Assembly: GCA_900469345.1 (NCBI GenBank)
Contig: UBWZ01000017.1
Coordinates: forward strand, 1 to 64,000
DNA from: Hyphomicrobiales bacterium
GTDB taxonomy: Bacteria > Pseudomonadota > Alphaproteobacteria > Rhizobiales > Rhizobiaceae
DNA: 64,000 bases
Direction of reading: 5' to 3'
Position numbers and translations under genes: made by a program
Notes under the pieces: model-generated
The model's input: only the letters and a program-made list of their open reading frames with translations
The model's database searches: none
Told to the model about the DNA's origin: nothing
Shown here: positions 26,440-35,385 of the stretch, piece after piece
Layout of the letters: every line of letters begins with the position of its first letter
Numbering within the stretch: the first letter of the stretch is position 1

Positions 26440-26605
26440 TGCTGCCTCGTCGCGTGGATCGTACGAGGAAAATAATCCCATAAAACTTGTTTGGCGACCG
26501 AGAAAACCATGCGATTACAGTGTAAGGTTGTCGGGCGGCGCTTTTCTTTATCCGCAGTCTTGCTCTAAGGTGTATGAATTAATTCCTATTCATTGAGGAG
26601 TTGTC

Positions 26606-27028
26606 ATGCCTTTCGAGAATCAGGTCGAACCTTCTTGCCCTTTGCCGCAACCGGCCATGCCGGCTGGGCTCCCCTTGGCGCCGCCGCAATTGCCGGCGAC
26701 GCTGCCGCTGAAGACAGCCTGCCGCATCGTGCGTCAGCTCACCGGCGAGCTTGTGCTTCTCCTCGGTGACCGCATCATGCTGCGCCGCGATCGTCGCCGC
26801 TTCGCCTGCCATGTCCGCCAGATCTCCATGTATGTATGCCACGTCGCGCTGCAGATTTCCCAAAGCGACATCGGCGAGGCGTTCGGCCGCGACCGGACCA
26901 CGGTCGGCCATGCCTGCCACGTGGTCGAGGATCGCCGCGACGATCCGGCCTTCGACGACTTCGTTTCCACCGTGGAGCGGCTCGTCACCACCATCTTCGG
27001 CCTGGTGGAGGTTCCGGCCTATGACTGA
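26606..27028 (+). CDS. Helix-turn-helix protein resembling DnaA domain IV
   Basis: 140 residues behind a GAGGAG site. The C-terminal about 75 residues match the DNA-binding domain of DnaA: a helix, then QSDIGEAFGRDRTTVGHACH (the DnaA signature GRDHTTV-type loop at about residues 92-106), then a final helix. The ATPase domain is absent, so it cannot be an initiator. Similar free-standing domains are conserved next to DUF6456 genes in Rhizobiaceae. Its stop overlaps the next start, so both are cotranslated. Confidence 0.75.
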   Translation: MPFENQVEPSCPLPQPAMPAGLPLAPPQLPATLPLKTACRIVRQLTGELVLLLGDRIMLRRDRRRFACHVRQISMYVCHVALQISQSDIGEAFGRDRTTVGHACHVVEDRRDDPAFDDFVSTVERLVTTIFGLVEVPAYD

Positions 27029-27878
27029 GCGCCAGACAACCGAACGCCGGGCAAACGGCGACAAGACCACGATGAGCAAGGCCTCGCGCACGGCCGCAGC
27101 GGTTGAGCGACGGCTGCTCCAGCGCCTTCTGCGCCGGTTGCTGCGCGGTGCCTGCCTGACGGAGCAGACAGCCGACGGCATCCGCCTGTCCGGCGACGAT
27201 GCCCAGACCTATCCCGAGCAGCTCTTGCGTCGGGCCCGCGCCGATGGGCTGGTGTCATGGGCAAACGGGGAGATTGCCGCTTCGGACGCCGCCTTGCCTT
27301 ATCTGCGACGCGCGCTGCTGGACAGCGAGGACCCCTTTGCCGACCAGCACCGCGACATCGTCGAAACCGTGGTGAAGTCTGAGGCCGAGCGACAGCCGGT
27401 CCGCCGCAACCTTTGCGAATCGCCGCTGGGGGCGATCGAAAGGCTCAAGGATCGCGACGGCAACCCGTTCCTTCCCGCCGAAGCGATCGCCGCGGGCGAG
27501 CGTCTGGCTGCCGATTTCACCCGTGGCCAGCTGCAGCCGCGCATCACCGCGTCCTGGGAACCGCGGCTTGCCGGCCGCGGCAAGGGCCATGCGGGCGGCG
27601 GGGGCGAGATCGCCGACAGCGCCATGGCGGCCCGCAAGAGGTTCGGCGACGCGGTCGACGCCATGGGCCCGGAACTGGCCGGTGTCGCCGTCGATGTCTG
27701 CTGCTTCTACAAGGGGCTGGAACTGGTGGAGCGGGAGCGTCAATGGCCGGCCCGCTCGGCCAAGCTGATGCTGCGGACAGCGCTTCTGGCGCTTGCCCGC
27801 CATTATGCGCCACCGCCCGCGCGCCAGGCGCCGCGCCACCGTCACTGGGGCGCCGAGGATTATCGTCCGTCGCTGTAA
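27021..27878 (+). CDS. DUF6456 domain protein
   Basis: 285 residues, start ATG 27021 overlapping the upstream stop by eight bases. N-terminal Arg-rich helical segment (RRLLQRLLRRLLRGACL), then a central region and a conserved C-terminal part NLCESPLGAIERLKDRDGNPF ... RFGDAVDAMGPELAGVAVDVCC ... ERERQWPARSAKLMLRTAL that is characteristic of DUF6456. Older annotations call these ATPases of replication initiation because of the neighbouring DnaA-like domain, but no nucleotide motif is present. DNA-related role is inferred only. Confidence 0.75.
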   Translation: MTERQTTERRANGDKTTMSKASRTAAAVERRLLQRLLRRLLRGACLTEQTADGIRLSGDDAQTYPEQLLRRARADGLVSWANGEIAASDAALPYLRRALLDSEDPFADQHRDIVETVVKSEAERQPVRRNLCESPLGAIERLKDRDGNPFLPAEAIAAGERLAADFTRGQLQPRITASWEPRLAGRGKGHAGGGGEIADSAMAARKRFGDAVDAMGPELAGVAVDVCCFYKGLELVERERQWPARSAKLMLRTALLALARHYAPPPARQAPRHRHWGAEDYRPSL

Positions 27879-27893
27879 AGGGCGGGCCGTCGC

Positions 27894-28316
27894 CTAGACG
27901 ACCGCCCGTCGCATGGCGTCTTCGCGGATGCGCTTGACCATCGAGCGCAGCCCGTTGGCGCGCTGCGCCGAAAGATGCTCCACGAGGCCGATCTTGCTGA
28001 AGGTCTCGATCGCATCCGTGCGGACGATCTCCGACGCGTGCTTGCCTGAATAAACGGTGAGCACGATCGCCACCAGGCCACGCACGATGTGCGCGTCGGA
28101 ATCGCCGTCGAAGGTCATCACCGGATCGGCGCTGTCGTCTTCAGCGTGGCTGACCACCCACACCTGGCTGGCGCAACCCTGCACCTTGTTCTCGGCGGTC
28201 TTGTCGGCTTCTGGCAGGTCCGGCAGCTGCTTGCCGAGCTCGATCACGTAGCGGTAACGGTCTTCCCATTCGTCGAGATAGGCAAAGTCGTCGATGATCT
28301 GTTCCAGGCTGGCCAT
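27894..28316 (-). CDS. sufE: SufE family sulfur acceptor for Fe-S cluster assembly
   Basis: 140 residues from the ATG at 28316; a longer frame to 28391 has no support. Accepts sulfur from the cysteine desulfurase SufS. The acceptor cysteine is Cys48 in KVQGCASQVW, within the usual context, followed by GLVAIVLTVYSGK and EIVRTDAIETFSKIGL. No suf genes are adjacent, which is common for stand-alone sufE in alphaproteobacteria. Convergent with the DUF6456 gene. Confidence 0.9.
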   Translation of the reverse strand: MASLEQIIDDFAYLDEWEDRYRYVIELGKQLPDLPEADKTAENKVQGCASQVWVVSHAEDDSADPVMTFDGDSDAHIVRGLVAIVLTVYSGKHASEIVRTDAIETFSKIGLVEHLSAQRANGLRSMVKRIREDAMRRAVV

Positions 28317-28462
28317 GCGCGCTCCACTGTCGTGTTGGCAGATATAGGCATTCTCGACCGCGGATAAAGGAAAAAGAGCGGCGGGCGACAAGGCGCCTCG
28401 CAGGCGTTGCGGGCCCCCGGTTGTCGTGCCAGAGTGGCGCCGGAACAGGGCAGGGAGCGATC

Positions 28463-29047
28463 GTGGTCACTATTCTTGGCCTGCATGGCTGATCCGGGCA
28501 CCCGGCCGTCATCCGCAGTGTCATCGACGCGCTCGACCTTGAGGCAGATATCCTTTGTCCGGAAGGCGGGTTTGCCGATGGTCCGGGTTTCACCTTCTTC
28601 CGGCGCAATCCGGATTTCAGCATTCCGGTCGACACCGTCCTGGAACTCGCCCGGCAGAGCCTTGCCCCCGGCGGGTTTGCCTGCCTTGCGGGCAGCGGAC
28701 CGCTGGCTCTGCTTGGCTATTCCAGCGGCGCCGTATTTGCCACCGCCCAGCTGGCGGTCGCCCCGCAGCGCATCGCAGGAGCGATCCTCCTGCGCCCGCA
28801 GGTGCTGGCCGAAGATTTCGCCTTCCCTGCATTGAACGGGATGCCGGTCCTCCTCCTCTCGGGCCGCAGCGACCCCAGGCGCAAGCCGCATCATGCGGCG
28901 CTGCTCGGCACCCAGTTGGACGCCGCCGGTGCGCAGCTTACCCATCACGCGCTCGACATCGGCCATGAAATCAGACCGCAGGACGTAAAACTGTCGCGCG
29001 CCTGGATCGCCGGTCATCTGCCCGAATGGCAGCGTCCGCAGCCCTGA
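28463..29047 (+). pseudogene. Alpha/beta hydrolase interrupted by a TGA at codon 10
   Basis: From a GTG at 28463 the frame reads VVTILGLHG, then TGA (28490-28492), then continues open as SGHPAVIRSVIDALDLEAD... to 29047. All later hydrolase landmarks are intact: nucleophile elbow LLGYSSGAVFAT, acidic residue in LLSGRSDPRRK, histidine in LDIGHEIR. The stop falls right after the conserved LHG oxyanion motif where related proteins carry a residue such as Trp (TGG). No good start codon exists between the TGA and the nucleophile. Either a recent nonsense mutation, a sequencing error, or recoding. Confidence 0.7.
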
Positions 29048-29066
29048 TCGCCGCGCCGGTGAAACG

Positions 29067-29104
29067 GCAAAAAAAACGCCGTGAGGTGCAAAACCTCACG
29101 GCGT
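29067..29104 (-). terminator. Rho-independent terminator (minus strand)
   Basis: Stem ACGCCGTGAGGT / ACCTCACGGCGT with loop GCAAA, preceded on the plus strand by an A run, which is the T run when read on the minus strand. It ends transcripts of the DUF5330 gene. Confidence 0.88.
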
Positions 29105-29196
29105 CAGCAAACGCTGAATTGGGCGGCAGTCAGGCACCGGGAAACGTGGCACGCAGGCCCGGTGCAAGGGGTTGAAAGGGAGGGGCCGTCAGGCCG

Positions 29197-29616
29197 TCAG
29201 CGGGTGGCCGGCCGCTTCTGCGGCAACGGCACGGTGCCGGTAAACACATGGTCCGACACGGGCGTGGCCGACGCCATGGCCTTGGCCGGGAAGGGGGCTG
29301 GATCGGGGTCGACCCGCGTGGCGAGCGCCGCGTCAGCGCTGTTGAATTGCTTGTCGAGAAGTTCGAAGGCGACCCGGGCGCCTTCCGTGGCCCGCACGCC
29401 GAGCGCCGAAAACGTCTCGGCGCCCTTCTGGCAGACGTCGGGTTTTTCAAGGCAGATCGCGCTGAGATACTGGTAGGCCTGGGTGGCAGCGGTGACGGCA
29501 TCGCCGACCTGAATGGTCTTGGCGCCGTCGATCTCCGCCGCGGGCTTGGTGCTGAAATAGGAAAGCACCACCAGCACGGCTGCGAAAAATACGCTTCCCT
29601 TGATCAGAAACCACAT
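29197..29616 (-). CDS. DUF5330 domain protein with one N-terminal membrane anchor
   Basis: 139 residues from the ATG at 29616 (MWFLIKGSVFFAAVLVVLSYF); the longer frame to 29724 is Arg-rich and unlike the family. One transmembrane helix, then a periplasmic or cytoplasmic domain of about 115 residues with IQVGDAVTAATQAYQYLSAI and CLEKPDVCQKG (two cysteines), followed by a Pro/Thr-rich tail. The DUF5330 family is found in Hyphomicrobiales with no assigned role. A strong terminator follows. Confidence 0.72.
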   Translation of the reverse strand: MWFLIKGSVFFAAVLVVLSYFSTKPAAEIDGAKTIQVGDAVTAATQAYQYLSAICLEKPDVCQKGAETFSALGVRATEGARVAFELLDKQFNSADAALATRVDPDPAPFPAKAMASATPVSDHVFTGTVPLPQKRPATR

Positions 29617-30078
29617 CGCCCTGTCCACCTGTTCTGCCCGTCGCTCATGCTCGGGTCGCCGGGCTTCCCCGGTCTTGGAAACGACTGTACCCCCCGGAAG
29701 ACAACATGCCTTTGATGGCGTCACTCGGATTTTTCGCGAATTTATCTAAAATGCGATCGATCCTGCGTCAGCCCTTCCGTTTTCTTGCCTTTTGTTCAAC
29801 TTCTAGCAGTCTCGGTTAAGCATAAATGCGGCAGCAGCCCCAAAGCTCCACGGCTTTCCACAGCATCTTTGCCGCAAAGGTTAACGTGCCAGGAAAAATC
29901 AAGCCAAATCCATCGCTTACGCCCCGTTAACCACGTCCGGAAATGCGCCGCCCGGGCTGTCCCAAAGCGGGATGAACTGGCCTTTGAGGGCCGCTTGCGG
30001 GCCTCTCTTTTATCCTTTCCTTAAGCCGGCAAGACCTATTGTTGCGCTGTAACATGAGTTCTGCGTCAGGTTTTTTGT
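29617..30078. other. Intergenic region between DUF5330 and histidine kinase genes
   Basis: About 460 bases without a supported gene. Several isolated TTAA/TTAAC half-sites occur (near 29816, 29881, 29934, 30018) but none forms a 7-base-spaced CtrA pair. It must hold divergent promoters for both neighbours; no consensus promoter could be fixed with confidence. Confidence 0.5.
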
Positions 30079-31608
30079 GTGAGCGTATTGAGTAACATTG
30101 CCGGGAGCGCGGTGCTGTTCGTCGACCGGACGGCAGACCGTTGGCTGACCCGCCTTGGCGACAGCCGGGCGGCACGGGCTGGCGATATCGCCATCCTGCG
30201 CCGGCTCGCCTTTGCCGGTGCGCTCGCCTTCCTGGTGGTGCCGCTGGCGCTCAGCACCGTTCTCACGCCCGCCCTTGCACTGCCGGTCGGCGCTGCCCTG
30301 GTGGCGGCTCTCTTCCTGATCCTGGCCGCGATCGCCTTTCGGCCGCTGCGCCTCGTGCCTGCCAGCCAGCCGCTGTCGCCGGACATCGCGTTCGAGTCCT
30401 GCCCGGGACTGTCCCTGATGCTCGATCCGCACGGGCATGTGGAAAAGATCGGCGGCCGCGACCGGCAGACCTTCCCGCGCCTGTTGCAGGAGGGCACCGG
30501 CCTGGCGCTGGCCGAGCTCGTCCACGTCTCGGACCGGATCGCGCTCGCCCAGGCGGTCGACCGTCTGCGTCTTGGCGCTGCCGGCACGCAGGTCGATATC
30601 CGCGTCGAACGGCCGCTGACGGCCAAGGCCGGCCGCCAGTTTCTGCATGTCAGCCTCGACATGACCGCGATCCGCGACGCCGAAGGGACGCTCGTGCAGA
30701 TCTTCGCCCAGGCCCGCGATTGCACGGAAGAGGAAATGCTGCGCGCCGAAGCCGTCAGCCGCACGGCCGAGGCCCGCTCGGCGCATGAAGCCAAGTCGCG
30801 CTTCCTGGCCGCCGTCAGCCACGAGCTGCGTACCCCTCTCAATGCCATTCTCGGCTTCTCCGACGTGTTGGCCGGCGAATATTTCGGCCGCCTCGCCAAC
30901 GACCGCCAGCGCGAATATGTCGGCCTCATCCGCCAGTCCGGCGCCCATCTTCTGTCGGTGGTCAACACCATGCTCGACATGTCGAAGATCGAAACCGGCC
31001 GCTACGAGCTCTTGACGGAGCCCTTCGCGATTGCCGAGGCGATGGAATCCTGCCGGGCGATGCTCGATCTGTCGGCGCGCGAAAAGGGCGTCACCTTGAC
31101 CGCTCGCGCAGCAAGACAGATCGGCGAAGTGGTCGCCGACCGCCGCGCCATCCAGCAGGTGCTGATCAACCTTGCCGGCAACGCCATCAAATTCACCGGT
31201 GCCGGCGGCGTCGTCTCCATCGATGCGAGCCTGCGCGGCGACCAGGTGGTGATTTCTGTGAGCGATACCGGCATCGGCATTGCGCAGGACAAGCTTGCCC
31301 TGATAGGTCAGCCTTTCATGCAGGTGGATAACGACTATACGCGGCACTACGAGGGAACGGGCCTCGGCCTGTCTCTGGTCAAGGGGCTGGTGGCGCTGCA
31401 TGGCGGCCGGTTCTCGATCGAAAGCCAGCCGGGCGAGGGCACGGTGGTCACCGTGACACTGCCGGCAGATGGTTCGGGTGCTGCAGGTGCCGCAGAAGGC
31501 GCCGGAGAAATGGTGGAGTTTCCGCCGCGGCTGAAGGCAAGCCGCACGTCGATCATGATGGATCAACAGGAAGCAATGAATGAGCGGGCGGAAGCAAAAA
31601 TCGCCTGA
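30079..31608 (+). CDS. PAS domain sensor histidine kinase (membrane)
   Basis: 509 residues from a GTG start. Two hydrophobic segments at about residues 43-95, then a PAS-like domain (about 100-215), HisKA with phospho-acceptor His248 in AVSHELRTPLNAILGFSD, and HATPase with the N box (NLAGNAIKFT), G1 (VSDTGIGIA) and G2 (GTGLGLSLVKGLV). It resembles the DivJ/PleC/PdhS-like kinases of alphaproteobacteria. No response regulator is adjacent. Its last 29 bases overlap the peptidoglycan-binding gene. Confidence 0.83.
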   Translation: MSVLSNIAGSAVLFVDRTADRWLTRLGDSRAARAGDIAILRRLAFAGALAFLVVPLALSTVLTPALALPVGAALVAALFLILAAIAFRPLRLVPASQPLSPDIAFESCPGLSLMLDPHGHVEKIGGRDRQTFPRLLQEGTGLALAELVHVSDRIALAQAVDRLRLGAAGTQVDIRVERPLTAKAGRQFLHVSLDMTAIRDAEGTLVQIFAQARDCTEEEMLRAEAVSRTAEARSAHEAKSRFLAAVSHELRTPLNAILGFSDVLAGEYFGRLANDRQREYVGLIRQSGAHLLSVVNTMLDMSKIETGRYELLTEPFAIAEAMESCRAMLDLSAREKGVTLTARAARQIGEVVADRRAIQQVLINLAGNAIKFTGAGGVVSIDASLRGDQVVISVSDTGIGIAQDKLALIGQPFMQVDNDYTRHYEGTGLGLSLVKGLVALHGGRFSIESQPGEGTVVTVTLPADGSGAAGAAEGAGEMVEFPPRLKASRTSIMMDQQEAMNERAEAKIA

Positions 31609-32704
31609 CCCAAGGCGACCGGGCAAGAAACAGCAGATCAGCCGGCCGGGCCTGCCGCTGCGCCTCCTGATGGGCGCCGGCGGGCTTGTCGCGCGTCATC
31701 CGAGGCCGCTCGCGGGCTTTGCCGGGTTTGCCGTGCTGTTTTCCTTCGTCGCTGCCAACGCGCTCTGGTACCAGCCGGGCGGCCATCCGTCGCCCTTCCT
31801 TGCCACCCGCGATCCGAGGGATCCGGACCGGATCGCCGGTTACCGGGCCAATCGCGGCCTTCCGGCCGACGATGTGACGACCTTCCGGATCGAACGCGCG
31901 CCCGATCAGCCGGACGTACCGGCCGTGGTCAACCAGCCGGCGTCAACGCCGGCCAATCCCTCGACACCGAGTGCCGCACCGTTTCCGGCGCGGATCGCCG
32001 CGCCGCTGCCGCAGCCCATGCCGGCGGCCCAGCCACAGCAGGACAGCGCCCACCAGATGGTGGCGAACGTGCAGCGCGAGCTTGCCGGTCGCGGCCTTTA
32101 TGATGGCGCCGAGGACGGCGTCATGGGGTCGCGGACAGCCGCCGCCATTCTCTTCTACCAGGAAAGTGCCGGCCTGCCCCAGACCGGCGAGGCGAGCCCC
32201 GAGCTTTTGGCCTCGCTCAAGGGAGAGCCCCGCACGCCCGATACCCGCAAGGCCGCGGCGCGCACGCAGCAGGTGGCGGCGCCCTTGCCCAAGCCTGCGC
32301 CGACCGCCAAACCCAGCCAGTCCGCCGGGGCGGCGACGCCCTCCAGGTCGCCGGCGTTGCCACGCGCGGCCGAAAACGTCGGCCTGCATGCGGACGATCC
32401 GATCGCCGCAGCCATCCGCTCATCGGAGCGCGCCCCGTCGATGACGCCGCCCGCCGATATCCCGACGGGCACGGCACGGCCGATGCGCCAGCTGGCATCC
32501 GCCACGCCCGGAGCGTCGCCTCTGGTGCTGCAGATCCAGAAGGGTCTGTCGAACATTGCCTATACGGATGTGGAAATGGACGGCGTTGCCGGTGCCCAGA
32601 CCAAGGCGGCCATCCGGCGCTTCGAAAAGCATTACCGGCTGCCAGAGACGGGCGAGCCGAACGAAGCGGTGCTGAAAAAGCTCAAGGCCATCGGCGCCCT
32701 CTGA
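31580..32704 (+). CDS. Membrane-anchored protein with two peptidoglycan-binding domains
   Basis: 374 residues, overlapping the kinase 3' end. Basic cytoplasmic N-terminus, one transmembrane helix at about 45-62 (PLAGFAGFAVLFSFVAANAL), then a periplasmic part with a Pro/Ala-rich linker. Two PG_binding_1 (PF01471-type) domains: about 160-215 (ANVQRELAGRGLYDGAEDGVMG) and about 315-370 (LQIQKGLSNIAYTDVEMDGVAG). Presumably tethers the inner membrane to the cell wall, or acts with the kinase as a wall sensor; the latter is inference from overlap. Confidence 0.8.
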   Translation: MSGRKQKSPDPRRPGKKQQISRPGLPLRLLMGAGGLVARHPRPLAGFAGFAVLFSFVAANALWYQPGGHPSPFLATRDPRDPDRIAGYRANRGLPADDVTTFRIERAPDQPDVPAVVNQPASTPANPSTPSAAPFPARIAAPLPQPMPAAQPQQDSAHQMVANVQRELAGRGLYDGAEDGVMGSRTAAAILFYQESAGLPQTGEASPELLASLKGEPRTPDTRKAAARTQQVAAPLPKPAPTAKPSQSAGAATPSRSPALPRAAENVGLHADDPIAAAIRSSERAPSMTPPADIPTGTARPMRQLASATPGASPLVLQIQKGLSNIAYTDVEMDGVAGAQTKAAIRRFEKHYRLPETGEPNEAVLKKLKAIGAL

Positions 32705-32731
32705 GCGCGGGCCGCGGCCGGCAGGGGAGGG

Positions 32732-32775
32732 TGCGCCCGGAAGCCTGCCCTAAAGCCTGCCACCGGGCGCATTTA
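32732..32775 (+). terminator. Possible terminator after the PG-binding gene
   Basis: TGCGCCCGG (32732-32740) pairs with CCGGGCGCA (32763-32771), followed by TTTATT. The loop is long (22 bases). Confidence 0.5.
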
Positions 32776-32782
32776 TTCAAGC

Positions 32783-32950
32783 CTAGAATACGGCGAGATA
32801 CTTCAGCATCGAGATGATGCCGATGATGATCACGATGATCTGGACGATCTGCTTGGCACGGCCGTCGATGGGCAGGCGGGCGACGAGATAAAGAATGAGA
32901 ACGATCACCAGGAAGGTGATCAGAATGCTGATCAGAACGGACGTAGTCAA
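32783..32950 (-). CDS. Thivi_2564-like small membrane protein
   Basis: 55 residues from a TTG at 32950 behind AAAGGAG; an upstream TTG at 32974 lacks a ribosome site. Two hydrophobic helices separated by a short polar loop (SVLISILITFLVIVLILYLV, then ARLPIDGRAKQ, then IIVIIIGIISMLKYLAVF). This is the pattern of the Thivi_2564 family of tiny membrane proteins of unknown function. Confidence 0.7.
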   Translation of the reverse strand: MTTSVLISILITFLVIVLILYLVARLPIDGRAKQIVQIIVIIIGIISMLKYLAVF

Positions 32951-33163
32951 ATCCCCAACTCCTTTTGGAAACAATGCCGATACGGCAATGGCCTTTAATT
33001 ATGAGGAGGTCTCGGAAAGGAAAGGGTTTGGACGCCAACTGGATGCGATTTTGCTCGTTTAGACCGTTGCCGTGGCCATTTGGCTCCGGTTCTCGATCCC
33101 GGGCCGGCCGGGCATGTCGCTGAAAGCGATTTCCTTCTTCGCCGCAACGGCTTATGGGGTGGC

Positions 33164-33508
33164 ATGCGCCTGAGGTCCGATATCTTCGTTTCCGCCCTGA
33201 CACGCCGCGTCTTTTCGCTCGGCGGCTTTGCGGCCGTCGAGCACAAGGGAGCGGATGCGGCCGGCGCGATCTTCATCCGACACCGGCATCGCGACGGGCT
33301 GGAAACCCTTTATGGCCCCGCGCCGCAGAATTTCTTCGACGAGGAGGATGACGGCGACCGCAAGTTCGAGACGCGGCTGACCGCGGCAGAACCGCAGGCC
33401 GTTGCCGATCTGGTCGGGCGGGAACGTCGCTTCGATCCGGATCTCTGGCTGCTGGAGCTCGAGGTGGATGCGGTGGCGGGATTGTTCGTGATGGTCGATC
33501 AGGCGTAA
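33164..33508 (+). CDS. DUF1491 family protein
   Basis: 114 residues from the ATG at 33164 (MRLRSDIFVSALTRRVFSLG). Matches the DUF1491 pattern: KGADAAGAIFIRHRHRDGLE, LYGPAPQNFF and a C-terminal FDPDLWLLELEVD. Soluble, alphaproteobacterial, function unknown. Convergent with the DUF2336 gene. Confidence 0.8.
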   Translation: MRLRSDIFVSALTRRVFSLGGFAAVEHKGADAAGAIFIRHRHRDGLETLYGPAPQNFFDEEDDGDRKFETRLTAAEPQAVADLVGRERRFDPDLWLLELEVDAVAGLFVMVDQA

Positions 33509-33518
33509 GCGCGCGATA

Positions 33519-34559
33519 TCATCGCCGCCACTGGCCGCCGACATTGCGCCTCAGGCTGGCCGAGGTCCGGAGCGGCGGTGCTGCCTCTTCCTCGATGGCC
33601 GGTTCGACCGGCTGCAGCTCGGGGGCCGGCTCCGGATGCGGCTCCGCATAGGTGTATTGATCGGCGCGCCGCCAGGCTTCCACCCGCCGGCCGCAATCGT
33701 CGCCGTCGAGCGAGTTCCACAGCACTTCTGCCGCAGTGTCGGACCCTTCCGCCTTGTTGAGGTGGCTGTAGAGGCGTTCCAGGACGAACAGGGCGTCGGG
33801 CGCTTCCATGTAGAGGCCCTTCAGCGTCGTCGCCAGCTGGCGGCCTGAAATGTCGAGCATGATCCGCTCGGCAAGCCAGCGGCTGGCCGACAGCGCGTCG
33901 GCTAGAACCCCGGCAAACAGCCCGGCCTCGCGCGCCCGGGCAAAGCGAACCAGCAGCGCGGTCTGCAGCGACGACACCGTCCTCAGTCCCAGCCGGTCGT
34001 CCGGCGCCCGCTCCACATGGCCGACCAATAGCTTGATGCGCCGCCGCAACTGCTCGTCGCGCATCAGTCGTTCGGCGTCGCGGGCCTGTTCAAGCGCCTC
34101 GCCGGTATCGTCGTCGGCCGTCGCCCCGGGTTCGGGGCGCGGAACGGGCCGCGCATAGCGCAGCGCCACAAGCGCGTCCACGACGGTCGGCGGAAGGGAA
34201 TCGCGGCGTGCGATCGCATGTGCATGATCCACGCCTTGGGTGCGCGCAATCGCGATCAGCGCCTGGTTGGACAGGCACGGCGAGGCGACGAGGAAGGGGG
34301 CCGAAACCGCGATCGGCTGGCTGGCGATGAAGAAGGCGACCGCCGGCGGAACCGTCGTGCACTGCGACAGCGCGGCGACCGCATCGCGGCGCGCCTCGTC
34401 GGACGAGGCGTTGAACAGCGGCGAGAAGAGCTCGGCGAACTGTCGGAGCTCCGACCGCGACGGGTGCGGCTGGCTCTCGAAACTCGTCACCGTGGCCATC
34501 AACACCACATCCTTCCTGCGCATGGCCTGGGGCCTCTCAAGCTCTCGGAACTCGCTCAT
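33519..34559 (-). CDS. DUF2336 domain protein
   Basis: 346 residues from the ATG at 34559 (MSEFRELERPQAMRRKDVVL), the start conserved in rhizobial relatives although no ribosome site is visible. All-helical, HEAT-like repeats across residues about 35-280: LFNASSDEARRDAVAALSQC, then ASPCLSNQALIAIARTQG and LARRDSL-type segments. The C-terminal 50 residues are acidic and Pro-rich. DUF2336 is common in alphaproteobacteria and has been linked to general stress or motility control in some, not established here. Confidence 0.8.
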   Translation of the reverse strand: MSEFRELERPQAMRRKDVVLMATVTSFESQPHPSRSELRQFAELFSPLFNASSDEARRDAVAALSQCTTVPPAVAFFIASQPIAVSAPFLVASPCLSNQALIAIARTQGVDHAHAIARRDSLPPTVVDALVALRYARPVPRPEPGATADDDTGEALEQARDAERLMRDEQLRRRIKLLVGHVERAPDDRLGLRTVSSLQTALLVRFARAREAGLFAGVLADALSASRWLAERIMLDISGRQLATTLKGLYMEAPDALFVLERLYSHLNKAEGSDTAAEVLWNSLDGDDCGRRVEAWRRADQYTYAEPHPEPAPELQPVEPAIEEEAAPPLRTSASLRRNVGGQWRR

Positions 34560-35196
34560 CACGGACAGACTCACAATACGCAAAACATGTTTGAAGTGCC
34601 GGAAAGCAACCGGCGGGCGGACGAGCCTCCCGGTTCTTTGCATCGTACCTTGCCTGGGGAACTCCCGGTAGCGAGGCCCCAAGCGGACCTCTTGTTCCGC
34701 CGCAGGTCCCGCCTAGGTTTAACCCTATGCTAACGTCCGGAGGGTTAATGCTTGGTGAAAATGAGCCGTTTTGAAACGTCGCTTGTATCCTCGGGCGCCT
34801 TGGCGGACCGCCGGGAAGACGCTTGTACCTTGGGATCACTGGGGGTTTTGGCGACCGGTGTTGAATGCGCATGCAGCTATCAACATGCGTCACTCGCAAC
34901 TGCTATATTAGTATTAGTCAATTATTAACGCAGCTCTGGCTCAATCGCCACTGTAACCGGTGCGTATCCTGCCGGTTTGTTCAGCTCCGGATGGTGTCGC
35001 GGCAGGCGCCATCCGGAGAACGACAGGGCCAGGCGGGGCCTGTCGGCATGATGTCTCGGCGCTTCTTGGAAGCGTCGCTGACGAGAAAGACGCGGATGCC
35101 TGCGGGAGATGATCGCAGGGCGCGTCGGCCCACTCACAGGGCAGGGTGAAATTGATCCGTCTTCATCCGTCTCGAATTCGTTCAACGGAGACGAGC
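34560..35196. other. Intergenic region with no supported gene
   Basis: About 640 bases. Contains a near-CtrA site TTAA-CCCTATG-CTAAC (34719-34734, one mismatch) and a stable hairpin near 35022-35046 (CGACAGG...CCTGTCG) without a T run. Small open frames here have no ribosome site or family resemblance. An sRNA is possible but nothing in the sequence proves it. Confidence 0.45.
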
Positions 35197-35379
35197 ATGG
35201 CAGAGATAGTTGTTTTGAACAAATGGCGCACCGAGCATAATCGCAAGCCGCAGGTGCGCATCGGCGAGCCGGAGGATCCGGGCGCCGTCGTCTTCTTCAC
35301 AGGCGTTCGCTACGAGCGCTTCGAGGAGCGCATGGGTGTCGATCGCCGGGCCGAAAACCACGCCGTCGGCGCCGAATAG
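35197..35379 (+). CDS. Small conserved-type hypothetical protein
   Basis: 60 residues from the ATG at 35197 behind GGAG. Reads MAEIVVLNKWRTEHNRKPQV, then PGAVVFFTGVRYERFEER. Highly charged, soluble, no signal peptide. The strong ribosome site and coherent composition support it; function unknown. Confidence 0.55.
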   Translation: MAEIVVLNKWRTEHNRKPQVRIGEPEDPGAVVFFTGVRYERFEERMGVDRRAENHAVGAE

Positions 35380-35385
35380 CCTGCC

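Noticed and set aside
34560..35196. tRNA or structural RNA gene
   Set aside because: No cloverleaf, T-loop GTTCGA pattern or CCA end was recognised; only isolated hairpins.
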